A DNA stretch of 56,521 bases from JBBPYR01 sp038199755 (GTDB lineage: Bacteria; Chloroflexota; Ktedonobacteria; Ktedonobacterales; Ktedonobacteraceae), in NCBI GenBank assembly GCA_038199755.1, contig JBBPYR010000039.1, positions 1-56,521 on the forward strand, in the 5' to 3' direction. A program made the position numbers and the translations under genes. The notes under the pieces were generated by a model that saw nothing but the letters and a program-made list of their open reading frames with translations, was not told where the DNA came from and did not search any database. Of this stretch, positions 16,237-24,734 are shown piece by piece; positions within the stretch are counted from its first letter, which is position 1, and each line of letters opens with the position of its first letter.

Positions 16237-16848
16237 ATGAGCATCATGCAACTGACACAAACCATTCATATTGTCCCCTCGGCACACAGCAGACCAGCCA
16301 GACGACCGCTACAGCCTGTGTTGCCCGGATTAGAGACCGAGCAGCCAGCCATACAGGTGTCGAACCGCGATATTGCCGAGGTCCTTGCTAATATAGCCCA
16401 TTTACTAGAGTCTCAACATGGTAATCCATACCGTGTTCAAGCCTATCGCAACGCAGCTCGTGGCGTGCTCGAATTAGCAGAGCCAGCCGCGGATATTCTG
16501 GCGCGCGGCGAAGAACTCCCTGTTCCCGGCTTAGGCTATCGCCTGCATGCGCGTATCAAGGAGTTTGTCAACGGTGGCACCATCACCTTTCATGATGGCA
16601 TTTGCCTGGAAACATTACCCCCTGATATTCGCAGGCTTATGCAAGTGGAGCATGTCGGACCCATCACCGCCATTCGTCTTCACGAGGAGCTAGGCGTTGA
16701 CACGCTCGATAAAATGCGCTGGGCCGCCCAAAACCAGCGCATCCGCAAGCTACCCGGCTTCGGACCTCGCAGCGAGGCCCGTATCAGAGAAGCGGTTGAC
16801 CACCTCTTGCAAGCAATGCAAGGGGAACCACTTCACGGAGCCGCATAA
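16237..16848 (+). CDS. PolX-like N-terminal/helix-hairpin-helix protein
   Basis: Encodes 203 residues from the ATG at 16237 (AAAGGGG upstream). Residues about 50-125 (NRDIAEVLANIAHLLESQHGNPYRVQAYRNAARGV...VPGLGYRLHARIKEFVNGG) match the 8-kDa-like N-terminal domain of bacterial PolX, the family X DNA polymerase. Residues about 130-190 carry two helix-hairpin-helix motifs (VEHVGPITAIRLHEELG, LPGFGPRSEARIREAV). The polymerase palm and the PHP nuclease domain, normally another 350 residues, are absent and do not follow in any frame. It therefore probably binds gapped DNA without polymerising. Possible role in base-excision repair or as a structure-specific DNA binder; inference. Confidence 0.8.
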   Translation: MSIMQLTQTIHIVPSAHSRPARRPLQPVLPGLETEQPAIQVSNRDIAEVLANIAHLLESQHGNPYRVQAYRNAARGVLELAEPAADILARGEELPVPGLGYRLHARIKEFVNGGTITFHDGICLETLPPDIRRLMQVEHVGPITAIRLHEELGVDTLDKMRWAAQNQRIRKLPGFGPRSEARIREAVDHLLQAMQGEPLHGAA

Positions 16849-16866
16849 CCAGACCGCAGCATCACA

Positions 16867-16933
16867 GAGACAGAGAGACGACACGCGAGCATCTACACCA
16901 CATAGACTTGCTCGCGTGTCGTCTCTTTGTCTC
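16867..16933. terminator. Long hairpin after the HhH gene
   Basis: Arms 16867-16891 and 16909-16933 pair over 25 bases with one mismatch; loop of 17 bases. No T run follows. Confidence 0.65.
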
Positions 16934-17025
16934 TATACGAAGCGCACAAAAAATATGATAAGATACCCTAGAAAGCACTATAAGCTGGCATAACGTACTA
17001 TCTTTATTCAGTCAGGAGGCAATCT

Positions 17026-18375
17026 ATGTCTGATACTATCGCTAAGTTGAACATCCCCGGTCCAAAATCACAAGAGTTGATGAAACGACGTCACGAAGTC
17101 GTGGCACGCGGCGTCAGTTCTACCATGCCAGTTTTTGCCGCCAAAGCTGAGGGAGCCATCATTGAAGATGTGGATGGGAACCAGTTTATTGACTTTGCCG
17201 GTGGCATTGGTGCCATGAATATTGGGCACGCACGGCCAGAAGTGACACGCGCCATCGCGGAACAGGCAGCAAAATTTACGCACACCTGCTTTGCAGTGAT
17301 GATGTACGAGCCCTATATCGAACTCGCCGAACGTCTCATCAAACTCACACCAGGCACCTTCCCCAAGAAGGCAGCTTTTTTCAATAGCGGTGCCGAGGCT
17401 GTCGAAAACGCGGTGAAGGTGGCACGCTACGCCACAAATCGCCCAGCGATCATCGTGTTCGACAACGCCTATCATGGTCGTACCCTACTTACCATGACCA
17501 TGACCGCCAAGGTCAAGCCCTACAAATATCGCTTTGGCCCCTACGCACCGGAAGTTTACCGCGCCCCGTTCCCTTACCCTTATCGCATGAACATGACACC
17601 AGAAGAGGCCAACGACTACAGCATCAAAGAGCTTGAGCGCATGTTTGTTGGCGAGGTTGCCCCCGATCAAGTGGCTGCCATCGTGATTGAGCCAGTGCAG
17701 GGTGAAGGCGGCTTTATGGTCGCACCTCCGGGCTTTCTGCGCGCACTCAAGACCCTGTGTGAGAAACACGGCATCCTCTTCATCGCCGACGAAATTCAAT
17801 CAGGTTTCTGTCGCACCGGAAAAATGTTCGCGGTCGAGCATGATGGCGTTGAGCCTGACATCACGATTGTCGCGAAATCGATGGGTGCTGGCATGCCCAT
17901 CAGTGGCATCATTGGACGCGCCGACATCATGGACGCACCGACATCTGGCATGCTCGGCGGCACCTATAGCGGCAACCCGGTTGCCTGTGCCGCGGCCCTG
18001 GCCGTCCTCGACATCTATGAGAAAGAAGACCTCGCCACACGCTCACAGCAAGTCGGCGACCAGGTAACGAAGTGCTTCAGCGACATGCAAAAGCGTTTCT
18101 CCTTTGTCGGTGATGTGCGTGGACTCGGCGGCATGGTTGCGGTAGAACTCGTCAAGGACGCCACCACAAAGGAGCCAGATGCTCACCTGGCAAGTGCGAT
18201 CATGAATGAGGCGCACCAACGCGGCTTACTCATCATTAAGGCTGGCATGTATGATAACGTCATTCGCGTGCTCGTCCCGCTCAGCATCACCGATGTCCAG
18301 CTTCAGCACGCATTGGCTATCCTTGAAGATGCGGTCGCCGCTGCCGCTAATGTAACCCCTTCAACGGTGGGATAA
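17026..18375 (+). CDS. gabT: 4-aminobutyrate aminotransferase
   Basis: Encodes 449 residues, the normal length for class III aminotransferases. It moves the amino group of GABA to 2-oxoglutarate, giving succinate semialdehyde and glutamate. Marker motifs: NSGAEAVENAVKVARYAT (cofactor phosphate), NAYHGRTLLTMTMT, IVIEPVQGEGGF, FIADEIQSGFCRTGKMFA with the PLP-binding Asp, and the Schiff-base Lys284 in TIVAKSMGAGMPI. AGGAGG stands 8 bases before the ATG. It is alone, with no gabD or gabP nearby. Related acceptors such as 5-aminovalerate cannot be excluded. Confidence 0.92.
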   Translation: MSDTIAKLNIPGPKSQELMKRRHEVVARGVSSTMPVFAAKAEGAIIEDVDGNQFIDFAGGIGAMNIGHARPEVTRAIAEQAAKFTHTCFAVMMYEPYIELAERLIKLTPGTFPKKAAFFNSGAEAVENAVKVARYATNRPAIIVFDNAYHGRTLLTMTMTAKVKPYKYRFGPYAPEVYRAPFPYPYRMNMTPEEANDYSIKELERMFVGEVAPDQVAAIVIEPVQGEGGFMVAPPGFLRALKTLCEKHGILFIADEIQSGFCRTGKMFAVEHDGVEPDITIVAKSMGAGMPISGIIGRADIMDAPTSGMLGGTYSGNPVACAAALAVLDIYEKEDLATRSQQVGDQVTKCFSDMQKRFSFVGDVRGLGGMVAVELVKDATTKEPDAHLASAIMNEAHQRGLLIIKAGMYDNVIRVLVPLSITDVQLQHALAILEDAVAAAANVTPSTVG

Positions 18376-18408
18376 GCAAAAGAAGAAAGCACCGTTATCA
18401 GTGCGCAT

Positions 18409-18451
18409 AAAGAGGAGAGGCAGCAGATGAAGGTGCTGTCCTCTCCTCTTT
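18409..18451. terminator. Terminator hairpin after gabT
   Basis: Arms 18409-18425 and 18434-18451 pair over 17 bases with one bulged base, loop of 8 bases; short T stretch at its end. Confidence 0.65.
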
Positions 18452-18528
18452 GCGCTGCGTTGAGACGCTTATCATATGCGTGAGTGATAACTTACCCCGT
18501 GTCAAATCAAATGAAAATGTAGTGGAGC

Positions 18529-18723
18529 TACTGGGGTGGAGCCAATCAACATTGGGAAGTGATTCCGACCAATAGCAATGGTGAGATTTTCAAGATTATC
18601 TCTGCACAGAGTGGAAAGGCATTGGATGCGCCCAAAGACATGACCGATAATGGTATTCTGATCCAACAATGGGACTACTGGGGCGGAACAAATCAGCAGT
18701 GGCGATTGATACGCATACAGTAA
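18529..18723 (+). pseudogene. Ricin-type beta-trefoil lectin fragment
   Basis: A 64-codon frame ending TAA at 18721-18723 encodes NQHWEVI, SAQSGKALDAPKDMTDNG, IQQWDYWGGTNQQWRLI. These are QxW repeats and the SGK-LDV-type motif of ricin B lectin domains, about half of one trefoil. An in-frame TAG stands four codons before the fragment and there is no ribosome binding site or start, so this is the surviving tail of a secreted carbohydrate-binding protein. The intact gene would have lain upstream, where gabT now ends. Confidence 0.75.
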
Positions 18724-18844
18724 TTACAAGTATTGGGTTCATTGAGTATAGAAACAAACAGAGCAACTATACTTTACAGGATTCACCTTTTCTTTACCAT
18801 ATTTTGTCCTCAAGCCTCTTTTTTGTGTCAAAGACACAATACTA

Positions 18845-19684
18845 TCACTGCCCATGCTCCACCATGGCAATGAAGCGTTGCTCTAGCTCGTACGTTCTGC
18901 TGCCCGGCTTACCGCTGCCTATTAGCAGATCATCAATCTGCACAACGGGCGTGATCTCTTTTGACGAAGACGTTATAAATGCCTCGTCAATCTGTGATAA
19001 CTCTGAAAGCAGGATTGGTCGCTCCTCAATGGCAAAGCGACCACGTGCCAGTTCTAGCACCACGTTGCGCGTCACGCCCATCAAGACACCTTGCTTGGGC
19101 GTGACGAGTGTATCTCCACGCAAGACAAAGAAGTTGCTGCGTGTTCCCTCCAACACCTGCTCTTGCTCATCGACGAACAAGGCGTCGGCAGCACCGCGAC
19201 GCGCCGCCTCCTTGAGGGAGCGCACAGCTGCCTCATAATTGGATGTTTTTGCCTCCGGTGAAACGCGTTGCAGGTGGGTCGTAATCAGTTTGATGCCCTG
19301 CGCGAAACGTTCCATGTCGCGTTCACCCAGCGGCGTAACCATGACAATCAACGTTGGTTTCTCCACGGCAATAATGCCATCCTCGCTCACGCCGCCCGTA
19401 ATGAGCAGGCGAATAGTGGCATGTTTGTATGCATTGCGCTCAATCGCTTCGGCTATCACGTGCGCAATGACAGCTCGTGTGTAGGGAACATCCAACTCAA
19501 TCAACGTAGCAGAGTGATACAGGCGGTTCAGATGCTCCTCAAGGTGGAATGGTCGCCGATCATAGGTACGCAAGGACTCAAAGACGCTATAGCCACGCAA
19601 CACCGTAATATCATTAATTGAAATTACGGCCTCATGCGGATGAACCCATTGACCACCAACATACCACCAAGCCTGAGTATCCAT
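18845..19684 (-). CDS. Class IV PLP aminotransferase (branched-chain/D-amino acid type)
   Basis: Encodes 279 residues. Class IV hallmarks: YSVFESLRTYDRRPFHLEEHLNRLYHSA, the PLP Lys146 in SPEAKTSNY, LEGTRSNFFVLRG (catalytic Glu region) and the phosphate loop ITSSSKEITPV. The family includes branched-chain aminotransferase IlvE, D-amino acid aminotransferase and 4-amino-4-deoxychorismate lyase PabC. The short length, about 280 rather than 300-360, and the motif GTRSNFF fit IlvE or DAAT of class IV but do not settle it. GGGAG precedes the ATG. The EVE-domain gene lies 61 bases upstream... on the same strand, reading toward it. Confidence 0.85.
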   Translation of the reverse strand: MDTQAWWYVGGQWVHPHEAVISINDITVLRGYSVFESLRTYDRRPFHLEEHLNRLYHSATLIELDVPYTRAVIAHVIAEAIERNAYKHATIRLLITGGVSEDGIIAVEKPTLIVMVTPLGERDMERFAQGIKLITTHLQRVSPEAKTSNYEAAVRSLKEAARRGAADALFVDEQEQVLEGTRSNFFVLRGDTLVTPKQGVLMGVTRNVVLELARGRFAIEERPILLSELSQIDEAFITSSSKEITPVVQIDDLLIGSGKPGSRTYELEQRFIAMVEHGQ

Positions 19685-19745
19685 GATTGTTTACTCCCTC
19701 ACCATGCATTTGCATAGAGCACATGGATGCCCACAAGGAGCATCC

Positions 19746-20144
19746 CTACTGGATTTTTTCTGTGAGCCACGCCATAAATGTAGCGGGCACGCTCATTGTC
19801 GAGAGGCGACCCTGGCGTACCAGGCTCCAATCGTCAAAGAGGTGAGTTTCCTTGATTTCACGTAACGAGATTGGTTGTGGAAAGCGGCGTAGAAACTCCA
19901 TGTCCACTACCCAACTCTTCTCCTGTTTCGGATCGGGTCGCGGCTCCGAAATTACACGCGCCATCCCCACCACAGCTGCCGCACCCTGGCTATGATAGAT
20001 CAGCACCTCATCACCGGGTTTCATCGCTTGAATAGTGCGTACCGCCTGTGCGTTGGTTACACCATCCCAGGTCGTCTTCTTCTCGCGTTCAAATTGCTCT
20101 ATACCATAGTTTTCGGGATCTGTCTTGGCAAGAAAATATGCCAT
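19746..20144 (-). CDS. EVE-domain protein
   Basis: Encodes 132 residues, a complete EVE domain. Signatures: AYFLAKTDPENYGIEQF, TTWDGVTNAQAVRTIQAMKPGDEVLIYHSQGAAAVVGMARVI and WVVDMEFLRRFPQPISLREIK. EVE domains are PUA-related and bind modified bases in DNA or RNA in an aromatic cage; they are often found next to restriction systems. Here the neighbour is an aminotransferase, so no role is suggested by context. AGGTG lies 6 bases before the ATG. Confidence 0.92.
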   Translation of the reverse strand: MAYFLAKTDPENYGIEQFEREKKTTWDGVTNAQAVRTIQAMKPGDEVLIYHSQGAAAVVGMARVISEPRPDPKQEKSWVVDMEFLRRFPQPISLREIKETHLFDDWSLVRQGRLSTMSVPATFMAWLTEKIQ

Positions 20145-20578
20145 AGTAGCACCTGCCTCTTTTATATCTACACCTCTAGAGTTGCCCTAGCAACTGTGCA
20201 ATCTGCATCTGCTCATTCTCGGATGGCGCAACCAATATGGGCACTACCAGTGATGTCTCTGCTCTATTCATCGTTGAACTTATCTCTTTCTCTTATCTCT
20301 AGCAAACCTGCTATATAGACTGTGCTTCCATTTATTGAACATAGCACGTCCCGCTTCTCAGCGTCAAGCACCTCAAATATCTAACTTTATTCCCCATAGC
20401 TCGTATATACAGTGTAGCCAAAAGACATGACACATGGCTACGACGATTACAGAGAACGCGCTGTGTAACTCAGTCTACAGTATTTTACTGTAACCCAATG
20501 CGCGTTACAACCGTACTACAAGAGGACTACAATACATACCAGAGATTGCAGCATATACGCAGAGAAGAGGAGTAAAAA
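20145..20578. other. Divergent intergenic region with a 17-base palindrome
   Basis: No credible gene in this 434-base space between the divergent EVE and DUF4342 genes. It holds a symmetric site TACAGTA-TTT-TACTGTA at 20476-20492, about 90 bases before DUF4342, which could be an operator. Confidence 0.4.
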
Positions 20579-20920
20579 ATGTCACAGGATCCAAATTTTG
20601 CCAACACGAATGTTGATCAGAAACCAGCCTACGAGGAACTACAGGTGGTTGGGGAGCAATTGCTTTCAAAGGTGAAGGAATTGCTTCACGAAGGTAACGT
20701 GCGCCGCCTCATCATCAAACAAGATGGCCACACGATTATGGAAATTCCATTGACCATTGGTCTGGTTGGTGTGATCGCAGCACCCATGCTGGCAGCTATC
20801 GGCGTCATCGGCGCACTAGTGGCCAATTGTTCACTCGAAATCGTACGCAGCGAGCGGCCCAGTGACGTGCTCAAAGACAAGATTGATAACGCCACACCCT
20901 ATGACGGACCAGCCCTCTAA
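20579..20920 (+). CDS. DUF4342 domain protein
   Basis: Encodes 113 residues. The block QLLSKVKELLHEGNVRRLIIKQDGHTIMEIPLTIGLVGVIAAPMLAAIGVIGALVANCSLEIV, shown here in part, is characteristic of DUF4342: a short helix, a beta pair and a hydrophobic Gly/Ala-rich segment (about residues 58-82) that probably enters the membrane. The C-terminal tail is acidic. GAGGAG is 6 bases before the ATG. The function of the family is not known. Confidence 0.85.
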   Translation: MSQDPNFANTNVDQKPAYEELQVVGEQLLSKVKELLHEGNVRRLIIKQDGHTIMEIPLTIGLVGVIAAPMLAAIGVIGALVANCSLEIVRSERPSDVLKDKIDNATPYDGPAL

Positions 20921-20957
20921 TATCCCATCTTACCCTCCATCCTCTCATCAAAACCGC

Positions 20958-21030
20958 GTAGGGTGGGGTAGGGACCAGATTTATCGCGTCCAGGGGTGGG
21001 GTCCTTCGCTAAAAAGGCGAACCCCTACCT
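20958..21030. repeat. GTAGGGG-headed REP-like element
   Basis: Plus-strand GTAGGG heads occur at 20958 and 20968, and a minus-strand GTAGGGG head at 21028, followed on that strand by a TTCGC...GCGAA hairpin (21021-21017 with 21009-21005). A head of GTAG plus a small palindrome is the form of REP sequences mobilised by RAYT transposases. Related heads occur at 49850, 54503 (minus) and 56379. Confidence 0.55.
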
Positions 21031-21049
21031 TGCATACTAGCAACAAACA

Positions 21050-21089
21050 AAAGCACGCGGCAGGCCATACACAACCTGCCGCGTGCTTT
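21050..21089. terminator. Hairpin before dinB-like gene
   Basis: Perfect 15-base arms (21050-21064, 21075-21089), 10-base loop, GC-rich stem with a short T run on the plus strand. It ends the DUF4342 transcript. Confidence 0.75.
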
Positions 21090-21161
21090 ATTCTCGTATA
21101 ATCCGCTGCATCTCCAGACGCGGTATAATACAGGACAGAGCAAACAAAGGAGTTATTTATC

Positions 21162-21659
21162 ATGTCCATACCGACCAAAGAACAACTACAAGATTACGAA
21201 GCGGCGTGCGCGCAATTCACCGTCGCCATCGCCGCTTTGAACGAAGAACAACTGCACTACAAGCCCAACGAAAACGAGTGGAGCGTACACGACATTATCA
21301 TACACATGGGAGATAGCGAGATCGGTTGCTTCTGGCGCATTCGCAAAACAGTGGCCGAAGAAAACAGCCTTTTGCCGATTTATGACGAGGCAGCATGGCA
21401 AAAAAATCTCGCCTATGAAAAGCAGGACCGCACTCTCGCGCTCAACCTGTTTATGGCGTTACGCACCTCTACCGCCGCCCTCTTACGTTCTCTGCCAGAT
21501 GATGCATGGCAAAAAACCAGCACCCACCCTGAGCGAGGTGAGATGACTTTGTATGATATTTTTCAGCTTTATGTGGAGCATGGACAAATACACCTCGACC
21601 AAATAAATAGTCTGAAACAATCACTGCCCATAACCAAAAAACAGGACGCGACGAGGTGA
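21162..21659 (+). CDS. DinB-family protein
   Basis: Encodes 165 residues of the DinB/YfiT four-helix bundle. The metal-site histidines appear in WSVHDIIIHMGDSE (about residue 43-55) and VEHGQIHLDQI (about 144-154), the usual three-His pattern. Family members include thiol-dependent S-transferases such as bacillithiol transferases; many have no known reaction. AAAGGAG precedes the ATG. The next gene begins 5 bases after its stop, so the two form an operon. Confidence 0.88.
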   Translation: MSIPTKEQLQDYEAACAQFTVAIAALNEEQLHYKPNENEWSVHDIIIHMGDSEIGCFWRIRKTVAEENSLLPIYDEAAWQKNLAYEKQDRTLALNLFMALRTSTAALLRSLPDDAWQKTSTHPERGEMTLYDIFQLYVEHGQIHLDQINSLKQSLPITKKQDATR

Positions 21660-21663
21660 CGCC

Positions 21664-22170
21664 ATGCTAAAATCATTCGCAAGACGCTCTTCACATTCCG
21701 CAAGCCTCCGCCAAGCTTATATCCTACTGGCTATAGGAATAATTTGTCTGCTCGGAGCACTTCTTTGGCATTCAGCCCCTCCACTAGGCGTGTTCTTATT
21801 TGGCCTGGGCATACTGATCGCGGCACTAGTCAATCCATCGCGCTTATTGGCCGCGGGTATTCTGCTCTCAACCGTCGGGCTTGATGTCTATTTGACCTTC
21901 GGCAACATTGTTCCCTATGCCGGAAGCGCGCTTATTCTGGCCATCGGAATCGCATTGCTGGCTATCGCATACGCGGCCCGCAAAGGCTATATTGGCGCGG
22001 GAGCTGTTACGCCAGCCATCCTCGTGCTCCTAATTGGCCTGATAGAGTTTCCACCTGTCACCCATCTCTTGCCAGGAAACTATATTGCATTCCTGCTATC
22101 GCTCTGGTTCCCCGCCATCGGCCTACTGGCATTAGGGCTCGTGTATTTAGTGCTAGCAAGACGACGATAA
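21664..22170 (+). CDS. Six-helix hypothetical membrane protein
   Basis: Encodes 168 residues that are almost wholly hydrophobic, with about six membrane helices (for example AYILLAIGIICLLGALLW, LGVFLFGLGILIAALV, YAGSALILAIGIALLAIAYA, WFPAIGLLALGLVYLVLA). Basic ends suggest cytoplasmic termini. GAGGTGA lies 5 bases before the ATG and the gene overlaps the expression unit of the DinB-like gene. No family recognised. A long hairpin shared with the convergent gyrase gene follows. Confidence 0.75.
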   Translation: MLKSFARRSSHSASLRQAYILLAIGIICLLGALLWHSAPPLGVFLFGLGILIAALVNPSRLLAAGILLSTVGLDVYLTFGNIVPYAGSALILAIGIALLAIAYAARKGYIGAGAVTPAILVLLIGLIEFPPVTHLLPGNYIAFLLSLWFPAIGLLALGLVYLVLARRR

Positions 22171-22173
22171 ACA

Positions 22174-22220
22174 ATAATAGGGATGAACGAAATAAATTGG
22201 TGATCGTTCATCCCTATTAT
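22174..22220. terminator. Bidirectional hairpin between convergent genes
   Basis: Perfect 17-base arms (22174-22190, 22204-22220) with a 13-base loop. It lies 4 bases after one stop codon and 8 bases from the other, so it serves both transcripts. Confidence 0.75.
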
Positions 22221-22227
22221 CTCGCCC

Positions 22228-24732
22228 CTACAATTTGAGGGTGCTTTGCACTTTGCCGTTCACAAGAGCTGCTCCCTTATGGCTGCGGGCAAACGTTTTT
22301 ATCTCCGCTGCCTTGAAAGCCCTGGTTTGCTCGCCATCCTCGCCAGTCCAACACAGGAGTAGCGTATCTTTTTCGTTCATCAGCAGGGTTAGTAACACAG
22401 CGTCTTTCGCCATCAATTCCATTGACACAACGCCAGCTGTGGCACGCCCTTTTTGCGGATATTGAGCTATTGGCACCTTTTTCGCTATGCCCTGCTCGCT
22501 GATTACAAAGAGGCTGGTCAGGTACGGGCTGTCACTTTGCTCTTTATCCAGATAGACCGCACTGACAACGGTTGCATGCGCTCCCAGAGCCATCGCCGCC
22601 ACACCCTGGCCAACACGTCCCTGGGCGCGTAAACTCTCATCGGCGAAGCGCAGCGTTTGCGCCGTGTTCGTTGTCACCAGATACTCCCCCAGCCCATGCG
22701 AGATGAGTGCCGTCACCGTGCTATCGCCATTTGCCAGCTTCATATCTTGCAAGCCATCAACATCTGCCGTCTTATACTCGCTCAAGGGCGACTTTTTTAC
22801 CTTGCCGAGCTTGCTAAACTGCACAAGATAGCGATCCTCGTCGTAGGCTTCAACGGGCAGGACCGTCACAATCTCCTCGGATGGCTGCAATTGGAGCAAC
22901 TTACGCAGCGGCTCACCCTTTACAGCGCGTGTTGCCACGGGAATACGATGCGCGGCAATCTGAAACACACGGCCAAACGACGAGACACAGAGCAAGTAGT
23001 CTTGCGACGTGGTCGCTATCACCTGCCGCAACTGCTCATCACCCCGCACGGGGGTATACAGCGGGCTACCGCCCTCACCCTTTTTGCCTTTTGGCACAAA
23101 GGTATCGGCGGGTAAAGCTTTAATACCACCGGAGCGCGTGGTCACAACCGTGATAAACTCGCGTTGATGCAAGCTTTCAATGCTTGCAATTGGCGCATGT
23201 ATTTGCCCTGCCGCGTCGATAACGGTGCGCCGCTCGTCAGCGAACTGCTTAATCAGCTGCTGCATTTCTTTTTTGAGCAAGGCGATGAGAGCTTTGCGAT
23301 CTGAGAGCAGTTGCTCCAATTCATTGATGCGCCCCTGTAGCTCTTGGCGTTCATTAGCATACTTGCTGGCATCCAGCCGCGTCACCTGCGCCAGCGTCAT
23401 CGAGGCAATCACATCTGACTGAATAGGCGTGAGTTGATACCGCTCTTCAATCTCTTTCCGGGCGGCGGCACGATCCTCCGCTTGTTGGAAAATTCTGACA
23501 ATCTGCTCAGCGTGTGCGGCCCCCACGATCAGCCCTTCCACGATGTGTAGTCGCTCCTGCGCTTTGCGCAAATCAAACTGTGAGCGGCGTGTCAGCACAT
23601 CAATCTGATGCGTATTCCAATAGTTGAGCAGATCGAGCATGCCTGTCTGTTTCGGTTGGCGCGCCGACTGCATCGATTCACCAAACAAAAACACCATCTG
23701 GAATGAAAGCGGAATTTGCAGATCGGTCTCACTAAACAGTTGTGCAAGCACCTGTGTCGCCTCCGCATCTCTACGCAGATCGAGTACGATACGCATGCCC
23801 TTCTCTGTATCGGTTTCATCGCGAACGTCAGGCATCAGCCCCTCTAGCTTGCGTGCGTTTATGGCTTTTACAATTGAAGCCTTCACCTTATCGCGCCCGA
23901 TCGGAGGAATCTGCGTGACGATTAACGAGCGGCTGCGTGGCGTCTCTTCCATGCGCACCTCGGCCCGCACAATAATACGCCCCTTGCCTGTGGTAAAGTA
24001 GTCCTTGATACCGTCGCTGCCAATAATCCGACCGCCCTGACTAAAGTCTGGCCCCGGAATATACTCCATCAATTGCTCGACCGTCATCGTTGGCTTATCC
24101 AACAATGCGATGCAGGCCCGTAACACCTCACCCAGATTATGGGGAGGAATATTGGTTGAAAGACCGACCGCGATGCCGCTTGAAGCGTTGACAACGGGTG
24201 GAATGTGCCCTGGCAAGTAGTCTGGCTCGACCACCTTTGGATCTTGCTTATAGGTTGGGTGGAGTGGCACCGTATCGTGATCGATATCAGCCATCATTGC
24301 CTCGGCCAACGGTGATAGGCGCATCTCGGTATAGCGATAGGCAGCAGGTGCGTCGCCATCTTCACTGCCCATGTTGCCCTGACCCTCGATCAGCGGATAG
24401 CGCAGCGTAAAGGGCTGAGCCATACGTACCGCTGCGTCATAGACCGAGCTATCGCCATGCGGATGATAATTACCAAGAATCAAGCCTACCACTTCCGCAC
24501 TCTTCACCGTTGTGCGCGTCGAAAGATACCGCGCCTCGCGCATGCCTGCGAGAATGCGCCGCTGCACCGGCTTCAAGCCATCACGTGCGTCAGGCAAGGC
24601 ACGGTCTGTTACCACAGAAAGGCCATACGTGGCAAAAGCTTGAGATATGATGACTGAGAAATCTTCTTCGCGAATGATGCCAACGTCCAACGCGCCGTTG
24701 CCATTCGTAGTTGTTCCTGTTGTACGTGCCAT
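22228..24732 (-). CDS. gyrA: Type IIA topoisomerase subunit A (gyrase/topo IV A)
   Basis: Encodes 834 residues. It breaks and rejoins DNA through Tyr134 in APAAYRYTEMRL. The quinolone region is HPHGDSSVYDAAVRMAQ; Ser95 and Asp99 match E. coli GyrA Ser83 and Asp87, so the predicted state is drug-sensitive. A coiled coil (about 440-500) and a six-bladed C-terminal propeller follow (repeats such as GRVFQIAAHRIP, GKVKKSPLSEY, GIAKKVPIAQYP). I do not see an intact GyrA box (QRRGGKG); the nearest match is GRVGQGV. Without it the enzyme may behave like topoisomerase IV, so parC is the alternative name. It starts 3 bases after the B subunit stop. Confidence 0.9.
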   Translation of the reverse strand: MARTTGTTTNGNGALDVGIIREEDFSVIISQAFATYGLSVVTDRALPDARDGLKPVQRRILAGMREARYLSTRTTVKSAEVVGLILGNYHPHGDSSVYDAAVRMAQPFTLRYPLIEGQGNMGSEDGDAPAAYRYTEMRLSPLAEAMMADIDHDTVPLHPTYKQDPKVVEPDYLPGHIPPVVNASSGIAVGLSTNIPPHNLGEVLRACIALLDKPTMTVEQLMEYIPGPDFSQGGRIIGSDGIKDYFTTGKGRIIVRAEVRMEETPRSRSLIVTQIPPIGRDKVKASIVKAINARKLEGLMPDVRDETDTEKGMRIVLDLRRDAEATQVLAQLFSETDLQIPLSFQMVFLFGESMQSARQPKQTGMLDLLNYWNTHQIDVLTRRSQFDLRKAQERLHIVEGLIVGAAHAEQIVRIFQQAEDRAAARKEIEERYQLTPIQSDVIASMTLAQVTRLDASKYANERQELQGRINELEQLLSDRKALIALLKKEMQQLIKQFADERRTVIDAAGQIHAPIASIESLHQREFITVVTTRSGGIKALPADTFVPKGKKGEGGSPLYTPVRGDEQLRQVIATTSQDYLLCVSSFGRVFQIAAHRIPVATRAVKGEPLRKLLQLQPSEEIVTVLPVEAYDEDRYLVQFSKLGKVKKSPLSEYKTADVDGLQDMKLANGDSTVTALISHGLGEYLVTTNTAQTLRFADESLRAQGRVGQGVAAMALGAHATVVSAVYLDKEQSDSPYLTSLFVISEQGIAKKVPIAQYPQKGRATAGVVSMELMAKDAVLLTLLMNEKDTLLLCWTGEDGEQTRAFKAAEIKTFARSHKGAALVNGKVQSTLKL

Positions 24733-24734
24733 CT

